Positions 30,026-40,636 of a stretch of 64,000 nt of DNA are shown piece after piece; position 1 is the stretch's first letter, and the number at the start of each line of letters is the position of its first letter. Below the pieces are notes generated by a model. The model made no database searches. It saw only the letters and a list, made by a program, of their open reading frames with translations, and was not told the origin of the DNA. The position numbers were made by a program, and so were the translations under genes. The DNA is from Alphaproteobacteria bacterium (GTDB lineage: Bacteria; Pseudomonadota; Alphaproteobacteria; UBA9219), in contig JABDFY010000007.1 of NCBI GenBank assembly GCA_013286365.1, positions 147 through 64,146 of the forward strand, in the 5' to 3' direction.

Positions 30026-30868
30026 GTGCCTGAATTACCCGAAGTCGAAACCGTTTGCCGTGGTCTTGCCAAGGTCCTTCTTGGTGAGCGCATCGAGGAG
30101 GTCAAGCAGCATCGCCCCGATTTACGTGCGCCATTGCCTAGAAATCTGCCTTCCCGGTTAAAAGGCAAGCAGGTTGTTTCCATCCATCGCCGCGCCAAAT
30201 ATATTTTAATCGAGTTGGATAATGGTGAGGTGTTGTTAGTTCATCTCGGTATGTCGGGACGATTTGTTATTTCACATCACGATCGCAAGCCTGCCGAAAA
30301 ACACGATCATCTTGTATTTTATTTTACCCACGACATAGTTGTGCGCTTCAATGACCCGCGCCGATTCGGTTTGTGCGACCTCATTGCAAAAAAAGATCTG
30401 GAGAAACATAAGTTAATGCGGCATCTGGGCATTGAGCCGCTCGGAAAAAAACTGACGCGGGCCTTTTTGCAAGAAAAGTTGAAGGGCAAAAAATCAAGCC
30501 TTAAAGCAGCCCTCATGGACCAAAGGTTGATCGCCGGACTCGGCAATATATATGTATGCGAAGCGTTGTTTTACGCGGGCATAAGCCCGCGGCGCCGTGC
30601 TGGGAACTGTAAGGCGGCAGAGCTTGCAAAGTTAGTCTTGGCGATCCGTAAAGTTCTTAGCGCAGCCATAAAAGCGGGCGGCTCAAGCTTGCGTGATTAT
30701 GTGCAGGCCAATGGCGAACTTGGCTATTTTCAGAATCACTTTGCTGTCTATGGCCGCGAAGGAAAATTTTGCCCAGCCTGTATTTGTAAGGCGAACGGCA
30801 GCAAAGGCCTAAGGCGAATTATACAGCAAGGACGGTCCAGTTTTTATTGCCCTACCAAACAAGTGTAA
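30026..30868 (+). CDS. mutM: Formamidopyrimidine-DNA glycosylase (Fpg) with altered zinc finger
   Basis: 280 residues from GTG at 30026 (SD AAGGAAAGG). This gives the essential N-terminus M-PELPEVET, where Pro2 is the nucleophile and Glu3 the catalytic acid; a longer frame back to 29843 runs through the ubiE start. A helix-two-turn-helix (LIAGLGNIYVCEALFYAGI) binds DNA. The C-terminal zinc finger normally has four Cys. Here CPACIC supplies the first pair, but the last pair reads C-P-T-K-Q, so the fourth Cys is replaced by Lys just before the stop codon. Fpg removes 8-oxoguanine and nicks the strand. Whether the finger still binds zinc is open. Confidence 0.92.
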   Translation: MPELPEVETVCRGLAKVLLGERIEEVKQHRPDLRAPLPRNLPSRLKGKQVVSIHRRAKYILIELDNGEVLLVHLGMSGRFVISHHDRKPAEKHDHLVFYFTHDIVVRFNDPRRFGLCDLIAKKDLEKHKLMRHLGIEPLGKKLTRAFLQEKLKGKKSSLKAALMDQRLIAGLGNIYVCEALFYAGISPRRRAGNCKAAELAKLVLAIRKVLSAAIKAGGSSLRDYVQANGELGYFQNHFAVYGREGKFCPACICKANGSKGLRRIIQQGRSSFYCPTKQV

Positions 30869-30912
30869 GGCAGCCCGTTGTTTCGCCAAAGAAGCTGCGC
30901 TAGGATTAAGTC

Positions 30913-31479
30913 ATGAAATTAACGGCCCTCGAAAAACTTCTGCTTGTCGCAACGGTGGCTGCCGTCGTCACGATGGCCGGTGCCACTTCTCTTGAGGCTC
31001 TTGAAATCAACAAAGCTGCGGACACAGCAGACAAAGACCAAGCTCCTCCCCAGTTCGCCAGCGTGATCGATGATTTGCCGCTGCCAGAGGGTATGAAGCC
31101 TATTGATTCCGATGAAGACGTGCTCTTTGTTGTTCCTCGTCAGGGTCGAATTGCCGATACGAGCGCTGCGGGCAAGGTTGATGTCGATGAGGTTTATCAT
31201 TTTTATCAACGCAGCCTACCGCAACTTGGCTGGCAGCAAGTAGATAACCAGACCTACCAACGGGAAAACGAAACTTTACACATTGAAGCGCACGCCGAAA
31301 ATGACATCACAAAAGTGCATTTTGAGGTGGAGCCCAATCAGACTATGGGCAGCGCTTATAAGGCCCCTGTCCAAACTCATATCCAAACATCTGGTCCAAG
31401 TTCTAATCCAGCGCCAGTTCAACAATATAATCTTGATACGCCGGGTGGTAAGCCATCCAGTGGGACAGTCAACCCCTAA
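30913..31479 (+). CDS. Uncharacterised exported protein
   Basis: 188 residues. An N-terminal hydrophobic segment (about 9-27, LLLVATVAAVVTMAGATSL) looks like a signal peptide or anchor; no lipobox Cys is present. The middle part (DLPLPEGMKPID, VYHFYQRSLPQLGWQ, about 57-115) resembles small periplasmic proteins in which a short domain predicts a steady 'parameter' fold, but I cannot name the family. The C-terminal 50 residues are Pro/Gln/Ser-rich. It lies 44 bp after mutM on the same strand, so may be co-transcribed. It converges with the giant coiled-coil gene, 17 bp apart. Confidence 0.6.
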   Translation: MKLTALEKLLLVATVAAVVTMAGATSLEALEINKAADTADKDQAPPQFASVIDDLPLPEGMKPIDSDEDVLFVVPRQGRIADTSAAGKVDVDEVYHFYQRSLPQLGWQQVDNQTYQRENETLHIEAHAENDITKVHFEVEPNQTMGSAYKAPVQTHIQTSGPSSNPAPVQQYNLDTPGGKPSSGTVNP

Positions 31480-31496
31480 CCGATATCCGCTGCTCT

Positions 31497-34400
31497 TTAG
31501 CCTATTTTCTGTAGGCCCTTCGCAGCCTTTTCTTGCAGAACCTGATCGACCGTGTTTTCCATCGTGTCGCCGGCATTAGCCAGTTGCTGCAGAATTTGCT
31601 CAAGCGAACCCATGAGCTCCTCGCCCTGAAGTTTAAGCGTGACGCGTAAACGATCGGTTCGTTGTTGCATGGACTCGATCATATCGTTCATCGCCTTGAC
31701 CTGATCTTGGGCCTCATTGACGCTGCTATTGAGCGACTGGGTTTGATCGCCATAGATTTGGCCAACCCCACGGAGTAAGCCGGTAGCCGTCTGAGAGCCA
31801 TCGGACAAACCCGACAATTGACGTTCGACGGTATTGGCCACTTCTGAAAGACGGGCAACCGCCTGTTCGCTGACATTGACTGTAAGTGTGCGGGTCGTTT
31901 CCAAGCGTTCGGCGACAGAAGAGAGATGCGAGAGAGCCGTTTGCAGTGGAGCAATGAGATCGCCTTCATGGCGTTTAATGCCATCACCGGCCATCGAGAG
32001 ACGGTCAAGCAGGACATCAAGCTGGTCACCAAACCCGCCCAATAGTCTCGCCACGTCTTCTGTGGCGACACGCATGCGCGCAGTCTTATCGGTGAGCTGC
32101 GTAACGGCTTCCTTACTGCTTTGATCAAAGCGTGAGGAAAGTTTTTCGACGTCGGTAAGGCTACCGGACGTCGTTGAACGCAACGTATTGCCGGTGCGCT
32201 CGAGCTGCGCCGTGATTTGCATGAGGCCACGATTAATATCGTCGATTTGTGTCTGGACGCCTGAACGGACCCGCTCTAACTGTTCGCGGAAACTATTGCT
32301 TGCGATGAGCAATTGACCTTCGGCACGCTGTGTGGCTTGAACAAGGTTATCCATTTGCTTGCCAACGATGTCGCCGGTTTGCGACAGGCGTTGACTGGTC
32401 GAAGCCGCACGCGTCTCAAGTGCATCGAACTCACGTGCGAGCTTTTCAGCAGTTTGCGTGGCGTCGCCGCGCAATTGTGCCAATCGATCGCTAGCGGCTG
32501 TAAGCTGGGCAATCGTCTGGGTTGCCTTACCAACCAGTTCTTGCTGTTCGGTCGAGAGTAGGGTGGTGCTTTGCTTGATCGTGCTGATTTGTTCAGCGAC
32601 GCTTTTGTTGAATTGGCGGAGAAGTTGATCGGCACTTTCGGCAACGGTGCCAACGCGGCGCATTTCCTCGACCATAGTTTCGCGCGTGGCGCCCGTGACA
32701 GAGATAAATCTGTCAGCTGTAGCGACAAGCGCATTATTAACGTCAGCCGTTTGATTTTTGATCGCTTCGCCGGCAGCCTCAATTTGTGCTGTGCTGCGAT
32801 CAAGCGTGGCAGGTAATTGGACTGTCTCGTCACGCACCAGTGTGGCTGCCTGAACAAGGGCCGATTCTGAGCTGGCAAGATTGGCGCGCAACGAATCGCT
32901 CTGTGTCGTGAGATTTTGTGTTGCGGCAGCAACTTGCTGTACCGCCAATTGCGATGTATCGGCAAGCTGCTTGAGCTCGTTTTGCAGGGTCGCGCGAACT
33001 TCGTCGATATGAGCGCTGATCGATGCCATAGCGCCGCGACTGTTTTTGTCGGTCTCAGACATGCCATCACGCAAGGTAGCAAGGCGTGTCGAGGCAAATT
33101 CAGCAGCATCAGCCAGTTGCCGGGCCTGTTGCTCCGTTTGTTCACCAGCGTCGCTGACTAGTTTTAAGTGACCACGTATTTTGTCGCCGGTTGAGGTGAT
33201 CCGGGCCTCTGCCTGCGCTGTTACTTGCGCTAACGTCTCGGCTTGTTTGAGTAGAGTTTCTGTACCGTTACGTGACAGGGCTGTAAACTGCAATGCCGAT
33301 TGGTCCATAGTATGGATAATAGAGCCAGATTGCTGTTTTAATTGGCCGCTGGTGTTGTCTAATTGTGCGATAACACTATTCAATTGCTCAAGAACACGCG
33401 CCGTTTCATTCTGCATAGACTCGCGCAATTGTCGTGCCTGATCTTGCATACCGGCAGTGACCGATAATACAGCCCGCATCTGCTGTTCGGCTTGTTGAGC
33501 ATGGAGGCTAAGCGCACCGGCTTCATCGGCAAATCCAGCGCTGGCTGCACGTACGCTGGTAAGGGTGTTTTGCGATTGGGAGTCGATCGCTTCCAGCTGT
33601 TTGCTGATCTGTTGAGTGCCGTCGGTAAGACGGGCCACGGTACGTTCAGTTGTAGCGGCGGTTTCGTCCTGCGCCAGGGCAAGGCGGCTCAAAAGACCAT
33701 TAAGCACGTCACGCTGTGCATCAAGCGATGTTGTTAGTGTGCGCTGACGATCGGCGATTTGCTGCATCGACGAGTTAAGCGAAAGCGTCTGTTGCCCCAG
33801 ATTGTTTTGTAGGCTGGTTAGGGTCATCTCCGCATTTGAGCTGATATCACGTAGCTCAATGCTGCCGCTGGAAAGTTTGCCCAACAGGCCACCGAGAAGA
33901 TCGCTGGCGCGTTCACCCTCGCCATGGAGAACGTCGCGTAGTTGCCGTGCCTGCTCTTGCAGGGAGGACGTAACGGTTAGAACCGAACGCGCTTGCTGTT
34001 CGGCTTGCTGCGCGTGCTGCAATAGTAAGCCTGACTGATCGGCAAAGCCAGTGCCGGCCGTGCGTACGTTGGCAATCGTGCTTTGTGATTGGTCGCTGAG
34101 AACGCCGAGTTGCCGCTGAATTTGCTGCAGAGCATCGGTGAGGCGATTGATGGTGCGTTCAGCAACTTCGGAGGCCTGACCGTGCGCGGCGCCGAGCTTG
34201 TCGAACAACTCGACCAACTGTGTGCGTTGATTTTCATTGGCGGCCGATAGAGAGCGGTATTGCTCGCCGAGTTGATCGCCCACAACAGAAAGCGAAGCAG
34301 CTTGCTGCGTGATATTTGATCCGAGGGCCGCCAGGGTTGTTTCTGTTTTGCTGGCGATGTCCTTGAGTTCCTGATGGCTTGTGTTCAAGCGGTTTGAAGC

Positions 34401-37400
34401 CGTTTGCGTAACCTCGCCAAGTCGTGCGGCGGCGTGGTCGGAACCGGCAATGGCAGAAGCCACGGCCTGCTGCAATTTTGCGTCGGTTGTCTCGAGATGC
34501 ATCACAGCTTCGGTCAGTTGCGCAATCAGGCGCTGGTTCTGTTGTTCCATGCTGGTGCGGATTTGAGCCGACTGTTCGGCAAGAGCCACGGTTGTCGAGG
34601 ACAAGCTGCGGACGTGCTGCTCTGTTTGATGACTGGTGTCGAGCATTTTGCTCGCTTGTTCGCCGAAGTTCGTCGTGGCCTTCTGGATCAAAATAACCGA
34701 ACTTTGTGCCGCTTCATTGAGGCTATTGCTTTGGCGCATGAAGGCATTATTGGTTTCCTCAAGGCGAGCAATAGTCTGCTGTGAATTAACATTCGCGGCT
34801 TCGTGGGTGACGACGAGCTTTTCGTTGAGCGCCGATAATTGTTGCATTGTCTTGTTGTTGGTGCTGCCGATCTGCGTGGAATTGGCTTCAAGTTGAGTTG
34901 TGCCATTGCCGATCAAACTTAACTGCTGGACCAGGGCTGCGTTGTAGGCTTCGACCTTACCTTGGGCTTGGCTAGCCACGTTTTCAAGACGTGTGGCACG
35001 ATCCTCAAGGTCTTGGGCGGTGCCACGCGTCACCTCGTTATAGTGCTCAGCAACGCGATCAAGGAGCGCAAAAGCCGCATCTGTACGCTGTTTGAGAGAC
35101 TCGCCCAGCGTCGTGAATTGCTTTTCGGCGCGGCTTAAGTCGGTGCTTAAGTCGTCGGCTTGTTTTTGAAGAATAGAGCGGATCTGTGTGGCTTCGTTTT
35201 GCAGGGCTGCGGTGACAACTTGCATTTGGGCGCCCGAGCTTTGCGCATCGTTGAGCAAATGTTGCGATTGATCGCCAACGCGTGCGGCAGCTTGTTGCAG
35301 CATGCCCACAGCTTGACCTGTTTGTTCGCCAAGCGACGAAATTTCGCGTTGCAGACGGTCAGCCAAAGTATTGAACTGGTCGAGGGCGGCGCGTGCTGTT
35401 TCTTCCTGGGCCGTGCGCGCGGATGTAAAGCGGTTGTTGAGTTGTTCGATCGTACCGAGAGTTTCACCAGTGACACGATGGAGTTCTTCGCCCATGCCGG
35501 TGACACGTGAATTAAACTGCTGCAGTCGGTTAAGTTGTTCTTGCAAGCCGTCGCCATAGCGACCCATCGATTGCAAGCCTTTGTCGGTATTGGCGTCGAT
35601 TTGTAGCATCACCTGCTGGACGGGAACAACGGCGCGGGCTGCAAAATCCTGCATCTTCTGATCTGTATTGTAGAGTTTTTCTTGGGTCTCGTTGAGGAGA
35701 GCCATCAAACTACTCGCTTGCGCACGAAGACCGATTTCGGCGACTTGGGCCTGCTGCTGCAATTGTGTTGTCGCTTCGCGCAGCATCGCTTCGGCAACGC
35801 GTGTCTGGTCGGTCAGCTCATTTTCCTGTTTACCGAGCGATTCAGTGGCAATACCTAGGGCTCTTACGCTCATCTGCGCAGCCTCATTGAGACGGCCGAT
35901 GAGTTGCTCGTTCTGGGTGACGGCTGTGAAGAGGCGTTCGACCAACGTGTCGCCGACAGCTTGCGTTGCTTCGCGCGAGGCAAGGAGGCGTTCAAGAACG
36001 TGCTGCAGATTTTGCATGGCGGCAGCTGCACGGTTCTGTACTTCTTGGCCAGCTTGTTCAGAGGCGTTGCGCAAGGCTTCAAACTGTGCGACGTGCGTTG
36101 ATATCTCGGAAGTCATTGACCTGAGTTGTGCGCTACTGGCCTCGGAGAGAGTATTGAGCTGCGTTGCCGCGCTTTCATAGCGCTCTGCTGTTGCCGATAG
36201 ATGCGTAGCAACATCGTCAGCCCCTTTACGTGCTTCTTGGTTGACAGCCATAAAACGGCTGAGCGTATCGGTTGTGGTGTCGCTAAGATTGTTGATGGAG
36301 TTTTGCCACTCCACCGTAAAGTTCCCAGTCGCCTCGCCGATACGGCTAATGAGGCCATCAAGATCACTGCGGCGTTGTTGTAAATTGCTATCGATATCAT
36401 TCAAGCGCACGCCGAATTTATCCATCAATTGTTGGAGGCTATCGACTTGTAGGGCAAGCTTTTCACTGAGATGAACGGCCTGTTCACGCGCCAATTGTTC
36501 GCTCGCGTAAAGACGATCGGCAACGCCCCGCAAAACGGACTCAGCTTCGCTAACCCGCGTTGGCATGGTATTGCTAAACTCGTCTAAAGAGCGCGTTTGG
36601 GCGTCCAGAGTAGCGGCAAGACGTTCGGCTTCTTCGCGGGCTGTACCGGCACGTTCGAGAAAGCGCGCAATGTTGAGATCAATTTTGCCAGAAAGGCCAG
36701 ATAGGGTATCGGAAGCGCTTTCAGCAGCCGTAAGAAGACTGGCTTCCTGGGCCCGCGAGGTATCGGAGAGCTTTTTGCTGTCACGCATGGCGCGTTCAAC
36801 GGACATGGCCACGTGTTGGCTATTCGATTCAATTTCAGAGAGAAGATTAGTGATTTGATCACGCACCGCTTCGGTTTGACGTGAGACGCCATCACCGCTC
36901 TGGATCAGTTTATCGTCCAAGACGCGTAGCATGGTGAACTTGTCATCCATCAACTGTTCGACTTGCTGCATATTGCGACGGACGATTTCTTGGATTTCTT
37001 TAACCTGATGAATGCTGTCATGCTCGAAGCGCTCAAGTTCATTGCGGTGTTGGCGAACGCGATCCATAATCCCGACGAGATCGTCATGGGTCATGGTTTG
37101 CGCGCTGCGCAGAGTTTCGAGCTGCTCGCGAATGGCTTGGTTGAAACGGCGGATACGCACTTCAGCGGCACCCGATTCGCCAGTGATCATGCTTAATTGC
37201 CGACGCAAGGGCTCGGCAATCGACTGAATGTCGGCAGCACGTTGCAGATAAGCCGTTACCATCCAAATGAGAGCGACGGGTGAAGCGATGGCAGAAAGAG
37301 CAATGGACCAATTAATGAGCGGTACGCCGCCAAAAGTATGGGCGGGACCAGATGCGAAAAGGACAAAGGCAACAATACCTGTCCAGCTGATCGAAAGAAA

Positions 37401-37556
37401 AAGGCCAAACCAAAAGGGCATCGACGAAAAATCGCCCGACTTTCGAGCGGGTTGCTTTACTTTATTACTGGGTGCGCCCTGCGCCTTGGCCCCTTGGGCT
37501 GGTACTGTCGAAGGCAAAGTGCGAATGGGGGATGGGGAAGATTTCTGTTCAACCAT
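31497..37556 (-). CDS. Giant coiled-coil membrane protein, pole-organiser-like
   Basis: About 2019 residues from the ATG at 37556 (GAGG six bases upstream). A Lys/Pro-rich cytoplasmic tail is followed by two membrane segments (about 45-70 and 80-100). The rest is almost entirely Ala/Gln/Ser/Thr-rich coiled coil. Internal repeats are clear: the segment starting SQSTIANVRTAG recurs about 169 residues later as SQNTLTSVRAAS, each followed by HAQQAEQQ and QARQLR; a third, weaker copy starts SSVILIQKATTN. Length, membrane anchor and apolipoprotein-like coils resemble the growth pole ring protein (GPR) of Agrobacterium and TipN-like pole organisers. That function is an inference. Confidence 0.75.
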   Translation of the reverse strand: MVEQKSSPSPIRTLPSTVPAQGAKAQGAPSNKVKQPARKSGDFSSMPFWFGLFLSISWTGIVAFVLFASGPAHTFGGVPLINWSIALSAIASPVALIWMVTAYLQRAADIQSIAEPLRRQLSMITGESGAAEVRIRRFNQAIREQLETLRSAQTMTHDDLVGIMDRVRQHRNELERFEHDSIHQVKEIQEIVRRNMQQVEQLMDDKFTMLRVLDDKLIQSGDGVSRQTEAVRDQITNLLSEIESNSQHVAMSVERAMRDSKKLSDTSRAQEASLLTAAESASDTLSGLSGKIDLNIARFLERAGTAREEAERLAATLDAQTRSLDEFSNTMPTRVSEAESVLRGVADRLYASEQLAREQAVHLSEKLALQVDSLQQLMDKFGVRLNDIDSNLQQRRSDLDGLISRIGEATGNFTVEWQNSINNLSDTTTDTLSRFMAVNQEARKGADDVATHLSATAERYESAATQLNTLSEASSAQLRSMTSEISTHVAQFEALRNASEQAGQEVQNRAAAAMQNLQHVLERLLASREATQAVGDTLVERLFTAVTQNEQLIGRLNEAAQMSVRALGIATESLGKQENELTDQTRVAEAMLREATTQLQQQAQVAEIGLRAQASSLMALLNETQEKLYNTDQKMQDFAARAVVPVQQVMLQIDANTDKGLQSMGRYGDGLQEQLNRLQQFNSRVTGMGEELHRVTGETLGTIEQLNNRFTSARTAQEETARAALDQFNTLADRLQREISSLGEQTGQAVGMLQQAAARVGDQSQHLLNDAQSSGAQMQVVTAALQNEATQIRSILQKQADDLSTDLSRAEKQFTTLGESLKQRTDAAFALLDRVAEHYNEVTRGTAQDLEDRATRLENVASQAQGKVEAYNAALVQQLSLIGNGTTQLEANSTQIGSTNNKTMQQLSALNEKLVVTHEAANVNSQQTIARLEETNNAFMRQSNSLNEAAQSSVILIQKATTNFGEQASKMLDTSHQTEQHVRSLSSTTVALAEQSAQIRTSMEQQNQRLIAQLTEAVMHLETTDAKLQQAVASAIAGSDHAAARLGEVTQTASNRLNTSHQELKDIASKTETTLAALGSNITQQAASLSVVGDQLGEQYRSLSAANENQRTQLVELFDKLGAAHGQASEVAERTINRLTDALQQIQRQLGVLSDQSQSTIANVRTAGTGFADQSGLLLQHAQQAEQQARSVLTVTSSLQEQARQLRDVLHGEGERASDLLGGLLGKLSSGSIELRDISSNAEMTLTSLQNNLGQQTLSLNSSMQQIADRQRTLTTSLDAQRDVLNGLLSRLALAQDETAATTERTVARLTDGTQQISKQLEAIDSQSQNTLTSVRAASAGFADEAGALSLHAQQAEQQMRAVLSVTAGMQDQARQLRESMQNETARVLEQLNSVIAQLDNTSGQLKQQSGSIIHTMDQSALQFTALSRNGTETLLKQAETLAQVTAQAEARITSTGDKIRGHLKLVSDAGEQTEQQARQLADAAEFASTRLATLRDGMSETDKNSRGAMASISAHIDEVRATLQNELKQLADTSQLAVQQVAAATQNLTTQSDSLRANLASSESALVQAATLVRDETVQLPATLDRSTAQIEAAGEAIKNQTADVNNALVATADRFISVTGATRETMVEEMRRVGTVAESADQLLRQFNKSVAEQISTIKQSTTLLSTEQQELVGKATQTIAQLTAASDRLAQLRGDATQTAEKLAREFDALETRAASTSQRLSQTGDIVGKQMDNLVQATQRAEGQLLIASNSFREQLERVRSGVQTQIDDINRGLMQITAQLERTGNTLRSTTSGSLTDVEKLSSRFDQSSKEAVTQLTDKTARMRVATEDVARLLGGFGDQLDVLLDRLSMAGDGIKRHEGDLIAPLQTALSHLSSVAERLETTRTLTVNVSEQAVARLSEVANTVERQLSGLSDGSQTATGLLRGVGQIYGDQTQSLNSSVNEAQDQVKAMNDMIESMQQRTDRLRVTLKLQGEELMGSLEQILQQLANAGDTMENTVDQVLQEKAAKGLQKIG

Positions 37557-37695
37557 GTTTTGCCTCAAGAATCCCTAAAGCCAGATGTAAACTTTATATC
37601 GACGAATGTGATACTGCCGGCGATGCTGCCGAAAGTTGCTCCGTTTCCGCAACGGGCCTGCGACTCTAGCAGTTCCCTAAGGCCAAATGGAAGCA

Positions 37696-37710
37696 TTAAC
37701 CGCGTGTTAA
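37696..37710. promoter_or_regulatory. CtrA-type full box (TTAA-N7-TTAA)
   Basis: TTAACCGCGTGTTAA is a perfect match to TTAA-N7-TTAA, the full recognition pattern of the alphaproteobacterial cell-cycle regulator CtrA. It lies 140 bp upstream of the giant pole-protein gene, in a 300-bp gap that also separates it from mutS. The match is symmetric, so it reads the same on both strands. It could also occur by chance; no second box was seen nearby. Confidence 0.45.
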
Positions 37711-37861
37711 CCCCTGTTTATTCAAGACGCGCTTTGGCTGCATCAAGGGGTGCAGGCACGGCTGATTAGGGACAAAAATTTCCCTCTCCTGGCAGAGAAC
37801 TTACCTGTTGATAAGTTGTGGGCTTAACGAAGGTTCCCACGTTTTGCGCTGCAAACGAAGA

Positions 37862-40558
37862 TTATTTCTGATCAGAGCTGACAGCCTTGAGTTTGTAAAG
37901 CCACTCAAGTGCGCTTTTGGGTGTCATTTCGTCCGGGTTTAGTTCAGCCAGCATAATTTCAAGCTTGGGTTTAATTGTTTTTGTGCCCACTTGAGGCTCG
38001 CGCGAGGTTGTGAATAATGGCAGTTCTGCGCTGAGTTTGCCGATATTATCCTCGAGAGATTTATGTTCGAGCAAAGTTAAAACCTCTTCCGCGCGCGCAA
38101 TAACATTTCCCGGTATGCCTGCCATTTGGGCGACGTGTATGCCGTAAGAGCGGTCAGCCACGCCCCGCGCTACTTCGTGCAGAAAAATGATATCTTTCTG
38201 CCATTCTTTAATTCGCATGGTCCAGCATTGCAAGGCCGGCAATTTGTCGGCGAGGACTGTTAATTCGTGATAATGGGTGGCAAACAACGCACGGCAGCGG
38301 TTGACGTCGTGTAAATGTTCAATGGTCGCCCAAGCAATCGAAAGGCCGTCATAGGTGGCTGTGCCGCGTCCGATTTCATCCAAAATGACCAAGGCGTGCT
38401 CACCGGATTGATTGAGGATAGCGGCGGTTTCGACCATTTCGACCATGAAGGTAGACCGCCCACGGGCGAGGTCATCAGCAGCGCCTACACGGCTGAAAAG
38501 ACGATCAATTATCCCTAAATGAGCGCTGGCGGCGGGTATAAAGGCACCGGCTTGGGCTAAAATGGCTATTAAGGCGTTTTGGCGCAAAAACGTTGATTTT
38601 CCTGCCATATTTGGCCCAGTCAGCAGCCATAATCGTGTCTCAGGCGCCAAATCACAGCTATTGGCGATGAAGGGAGTGCTATTTTGTGCTTTTAAGAATT
38701 GCTCAACGACAGGGTGCCGCCCGTCCTTAATTTTAAAGGCAAGCGATCGATCAATTTGCGGTCGCGCATAGTTCTCTGTCACAGCAAGCTCGGCCAAACC
38801 GCAAGTGACATCAAGAACGGCTATCGCTTCAGCCGTTTGGCGTAAGGTCGGGAGATTTTGTATAATCGCGGCCACTAACTCTGTGAAAAGTTGCAGCTCA
38901 AGTGCGAGGGTCTTGCCGGCGGCTTCGGTAATCTTACTTTCAAGCTCGCTGAGTTCAACCGTTGTAAAGCGAATGGCGCTTGCTAGGCTTTGGCGATGAA
39001 TAAACAACTCTTTTTGTAACAGCAATTTATCTGCATGTGTCGGCGTCACTTCAATGTAATAACCTAGAACGTTGTTATGACGAATCTTGAGTGAGCTAAC
39101 GCCACTTATATCGGCATATTTTTGTTGCAAACCCACAACCAATCGCCGGCTGTTATCGCGCAGACTAACAAGCTCGTCTAAAAGGGGCGCATAACCGGCT
39201 GCTATAAATCCGCCGTCGCGCGCCAGGAGAGGCAACTCGGCGCTCAGCGCTCGCTGCAGCCGATCAATTAAAGTATCGTCCTGATATAGAGCTGCACGCA
39301 CATCAGCCATTTCTTTTGGAACTGTCTCGGATGCCGGGCCATCCAATATCTTGCGCATAGCGCTGGCCGTTAACAAAGCATCGCGAACAACGGCTAAATC
39401 GCGCGGTCCGCCGCGATTAAGCGCCAGACGGGCCAAGGCGCGTTCGAGGTCCGGTGATTGTCTTAGTGGTGATTGTCTTAGTGAAGTGCGCGCATTTACA
39501 CGTAAGTTTGTATCTTTCACCATGAAAGCAACCGCATCAAGGCGATGATTGATGGCGTCACTGTCGGTGAGTGGGCTTACAAGTCTTGCCGCCAGAAGGC
39601 GAGCACCTGCACCCGTCAAAGTGCGGTCAATTGAGGCCAAGAGACTGCCCTGCCGTTCGCCCTGCAAGGTGCGCGTTAATTCAAGATTACGCCGTGTTGC
39701 TGGATCAATCGCCATGATTTGCGTCAGGGCAGTTTTTTGCGGCTGTGCTAGATGCGTTAGATCACTTTTTTGTGTGAGGGCGGCATAGTCTAATAAAGCA
39801 CCGAGTGCGATAATCTCGGCCCGCGAAAAATCTCCAAAAGCCCCCAATGCGCTAACATTGTATGTTTTTTGCAGATAAAGCCGCGCGTTCTCTAATTCAA
39901 AACGGCTGTTGGGTAGCGGGACAAGTTGTGGGCGCCAAGGCGCTAAAAGTTCGCACAAATCTGGCCGTTCAATAAGACGTTGTGGAATAAGTATCTCACT
40001 GGCATCAAGACGCGACAGAACGCCACTCAACTCAGTGACGCTCACGCTTTGGGCTTGGGGCTGACCAGAAGCTAAGTCAATCCAACTGAGCGCTAAGGCA
40101 TCGCTGGCGCTGGCAAGACAGGCAAGATAGTTCGCCTGGCGCGCGTCAAGCAGGCTGTCTTCGGTAATCGTGCCCGGGGTTACAATACGCACAACCTCTC
40201 GCCTAACGATAGATTTAGCGCCCCGCTTCTTGGCTTGTGCTGGATCTTCTGTCTGTTCGCAGATGGCAACCCGAAAGCCTTGTCGAATCAGTTTGGCGAG
40301 ATAATTTTCATAGGCATGGGCAGGGACGCCACACATCGGCACCTCTTGACCGTTCATCTGTCCGCGACGCGTGAGAGCGATGTCGAGAGACCGCGATGCT
40401 TTGATGGCATCTTCAAAAAACAACTCATAAAAGTCGCCGAGACGAAAGAAAATCAGGCAATCCTGATGTTGTGCCTTTATGGCCAGATACTGGGCCATTA
40501 AAGGGGTTGCTGGCTCCTCGGCAATTTCGGGCAAAAACTTGGGCTGTGCTATGACCAT
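37862..40558 (-). CDS. mutS: DNA mismatch repair protein MutS
   Basis: 898 residues, full length. Domain I has [11 protein letters not shown], containing the Phe-x-Glu that reads the mismatch. The connector, lever and clamp domains follow. The C-terminal ABC ATPase has Walker [13 protein letters not shown], the signature around [12 protein letters not shown], Walker [13 protein letters not shown] and the H-loop FATHYHEL. It recognises mismatches and recruits MutL. The ATG at 40558 is followed by a divergent gap to pdxJ. Transcription runs toward the giant gene, about 300 bp away. Confidence 0.97.
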   Translation of the reverse strand: MVIAQPKFLPEIAEEPATPLMAQYLAIKAQHQDCLIFFRLGDFYELFFEDAIKASRSLDIALTRRGQMNGQEVPMCGVPAHAYENYLAKLIRQGFRVAICEQTEDPAQAKKRGAKSIVRREVVRIVTPGTITEDSLLDARQANYLACLASASDALALSWIDLASGQPQAQSVSVTELSGVLSRLDASEILIPQRLIERPDLCELLAPWRPQLVPLPNSRFELENARLYLQKTYNVSALGAFGDFSRAEIIALGALLDYAALTQKSDLTHLAQPQKTALTQIMAIDPATRRNLELTRTLQGERQGSLLASIDRTLTGAGARLLAARLVSPLTDSDAINHRLDAVAFMVKDTNLRVNARTSLRQSPLRQSPDLERALARLALNRGGPRDLAVVRDALLTASAMRKILDGPASETVPKEMADVRAALYQDDTLIDRLQRALSAELPLLARDGGFIAAGYAPLLDELVSLRDNSRRLVVGLQQKYADISGVSSLKIRHNNVLGYYIEVTPTHADKLLLQKELFIHRQSLASAIRFTTVELSELESKITEAAGKTLALELQLFTELVAAIIQNLPTLRQTAEAIAVLDVTCGLAELAVTENYARPQIDRSLAFKIKDGRHPVVEQFLKAQNSTPFIANSCDLAPETRLWLLTGPNMAGKSTFLRQNALIAILAQAGAFIPAASAHLGIIDRLFSRVGAADDLARGRSTFMVEMVETAAILNQSGEHALVILDEIGRGTATYDGLSIAWATIEHLHDVNRCRALFATHYHELTVLADKLPALQCWTMRIKEWQKDIIFLHEVARGVADRSYGIHVAQMAGIPGNVIARAEEVLTLLEHKSLEDNIGKLSAELPLFTTSREPQVGTKTIKPKLEIMLAELNPDEMTPKSALEWLYKLKAVSSDQK

Positions 40559-40636
40559 AAAATACCAATTTCAATAAACTTGCGGGGAAGTGAATTTAGC
40601 CGTTATCGTGTTGAAGAGGGAAGGGGCTTGAAATCC

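Noticed and set aside
29970-30198. 76-codon upstream extension of ubiE
   Set aside because: It overlaps the divergent mutM start region, is Arg/Ser-rich without similarity to UbiE, and the ATG at 29970 gives the normal length.
31688-36895. Many long antisense and out-of-frame ORFs inside the giant coiled-coil gene
   Set aside because: They follow from the biased Ala/Gln/Ser codon composition of that gene. The main frame is continuous with a clear start and membrane segments.
37806-37814. DnaA-box-like TTATCAACA upstream of the giant gene
   Set aside because: A single site with one mismatch, no cluster and no AT-rich unwinding element, so it does not support an origin.
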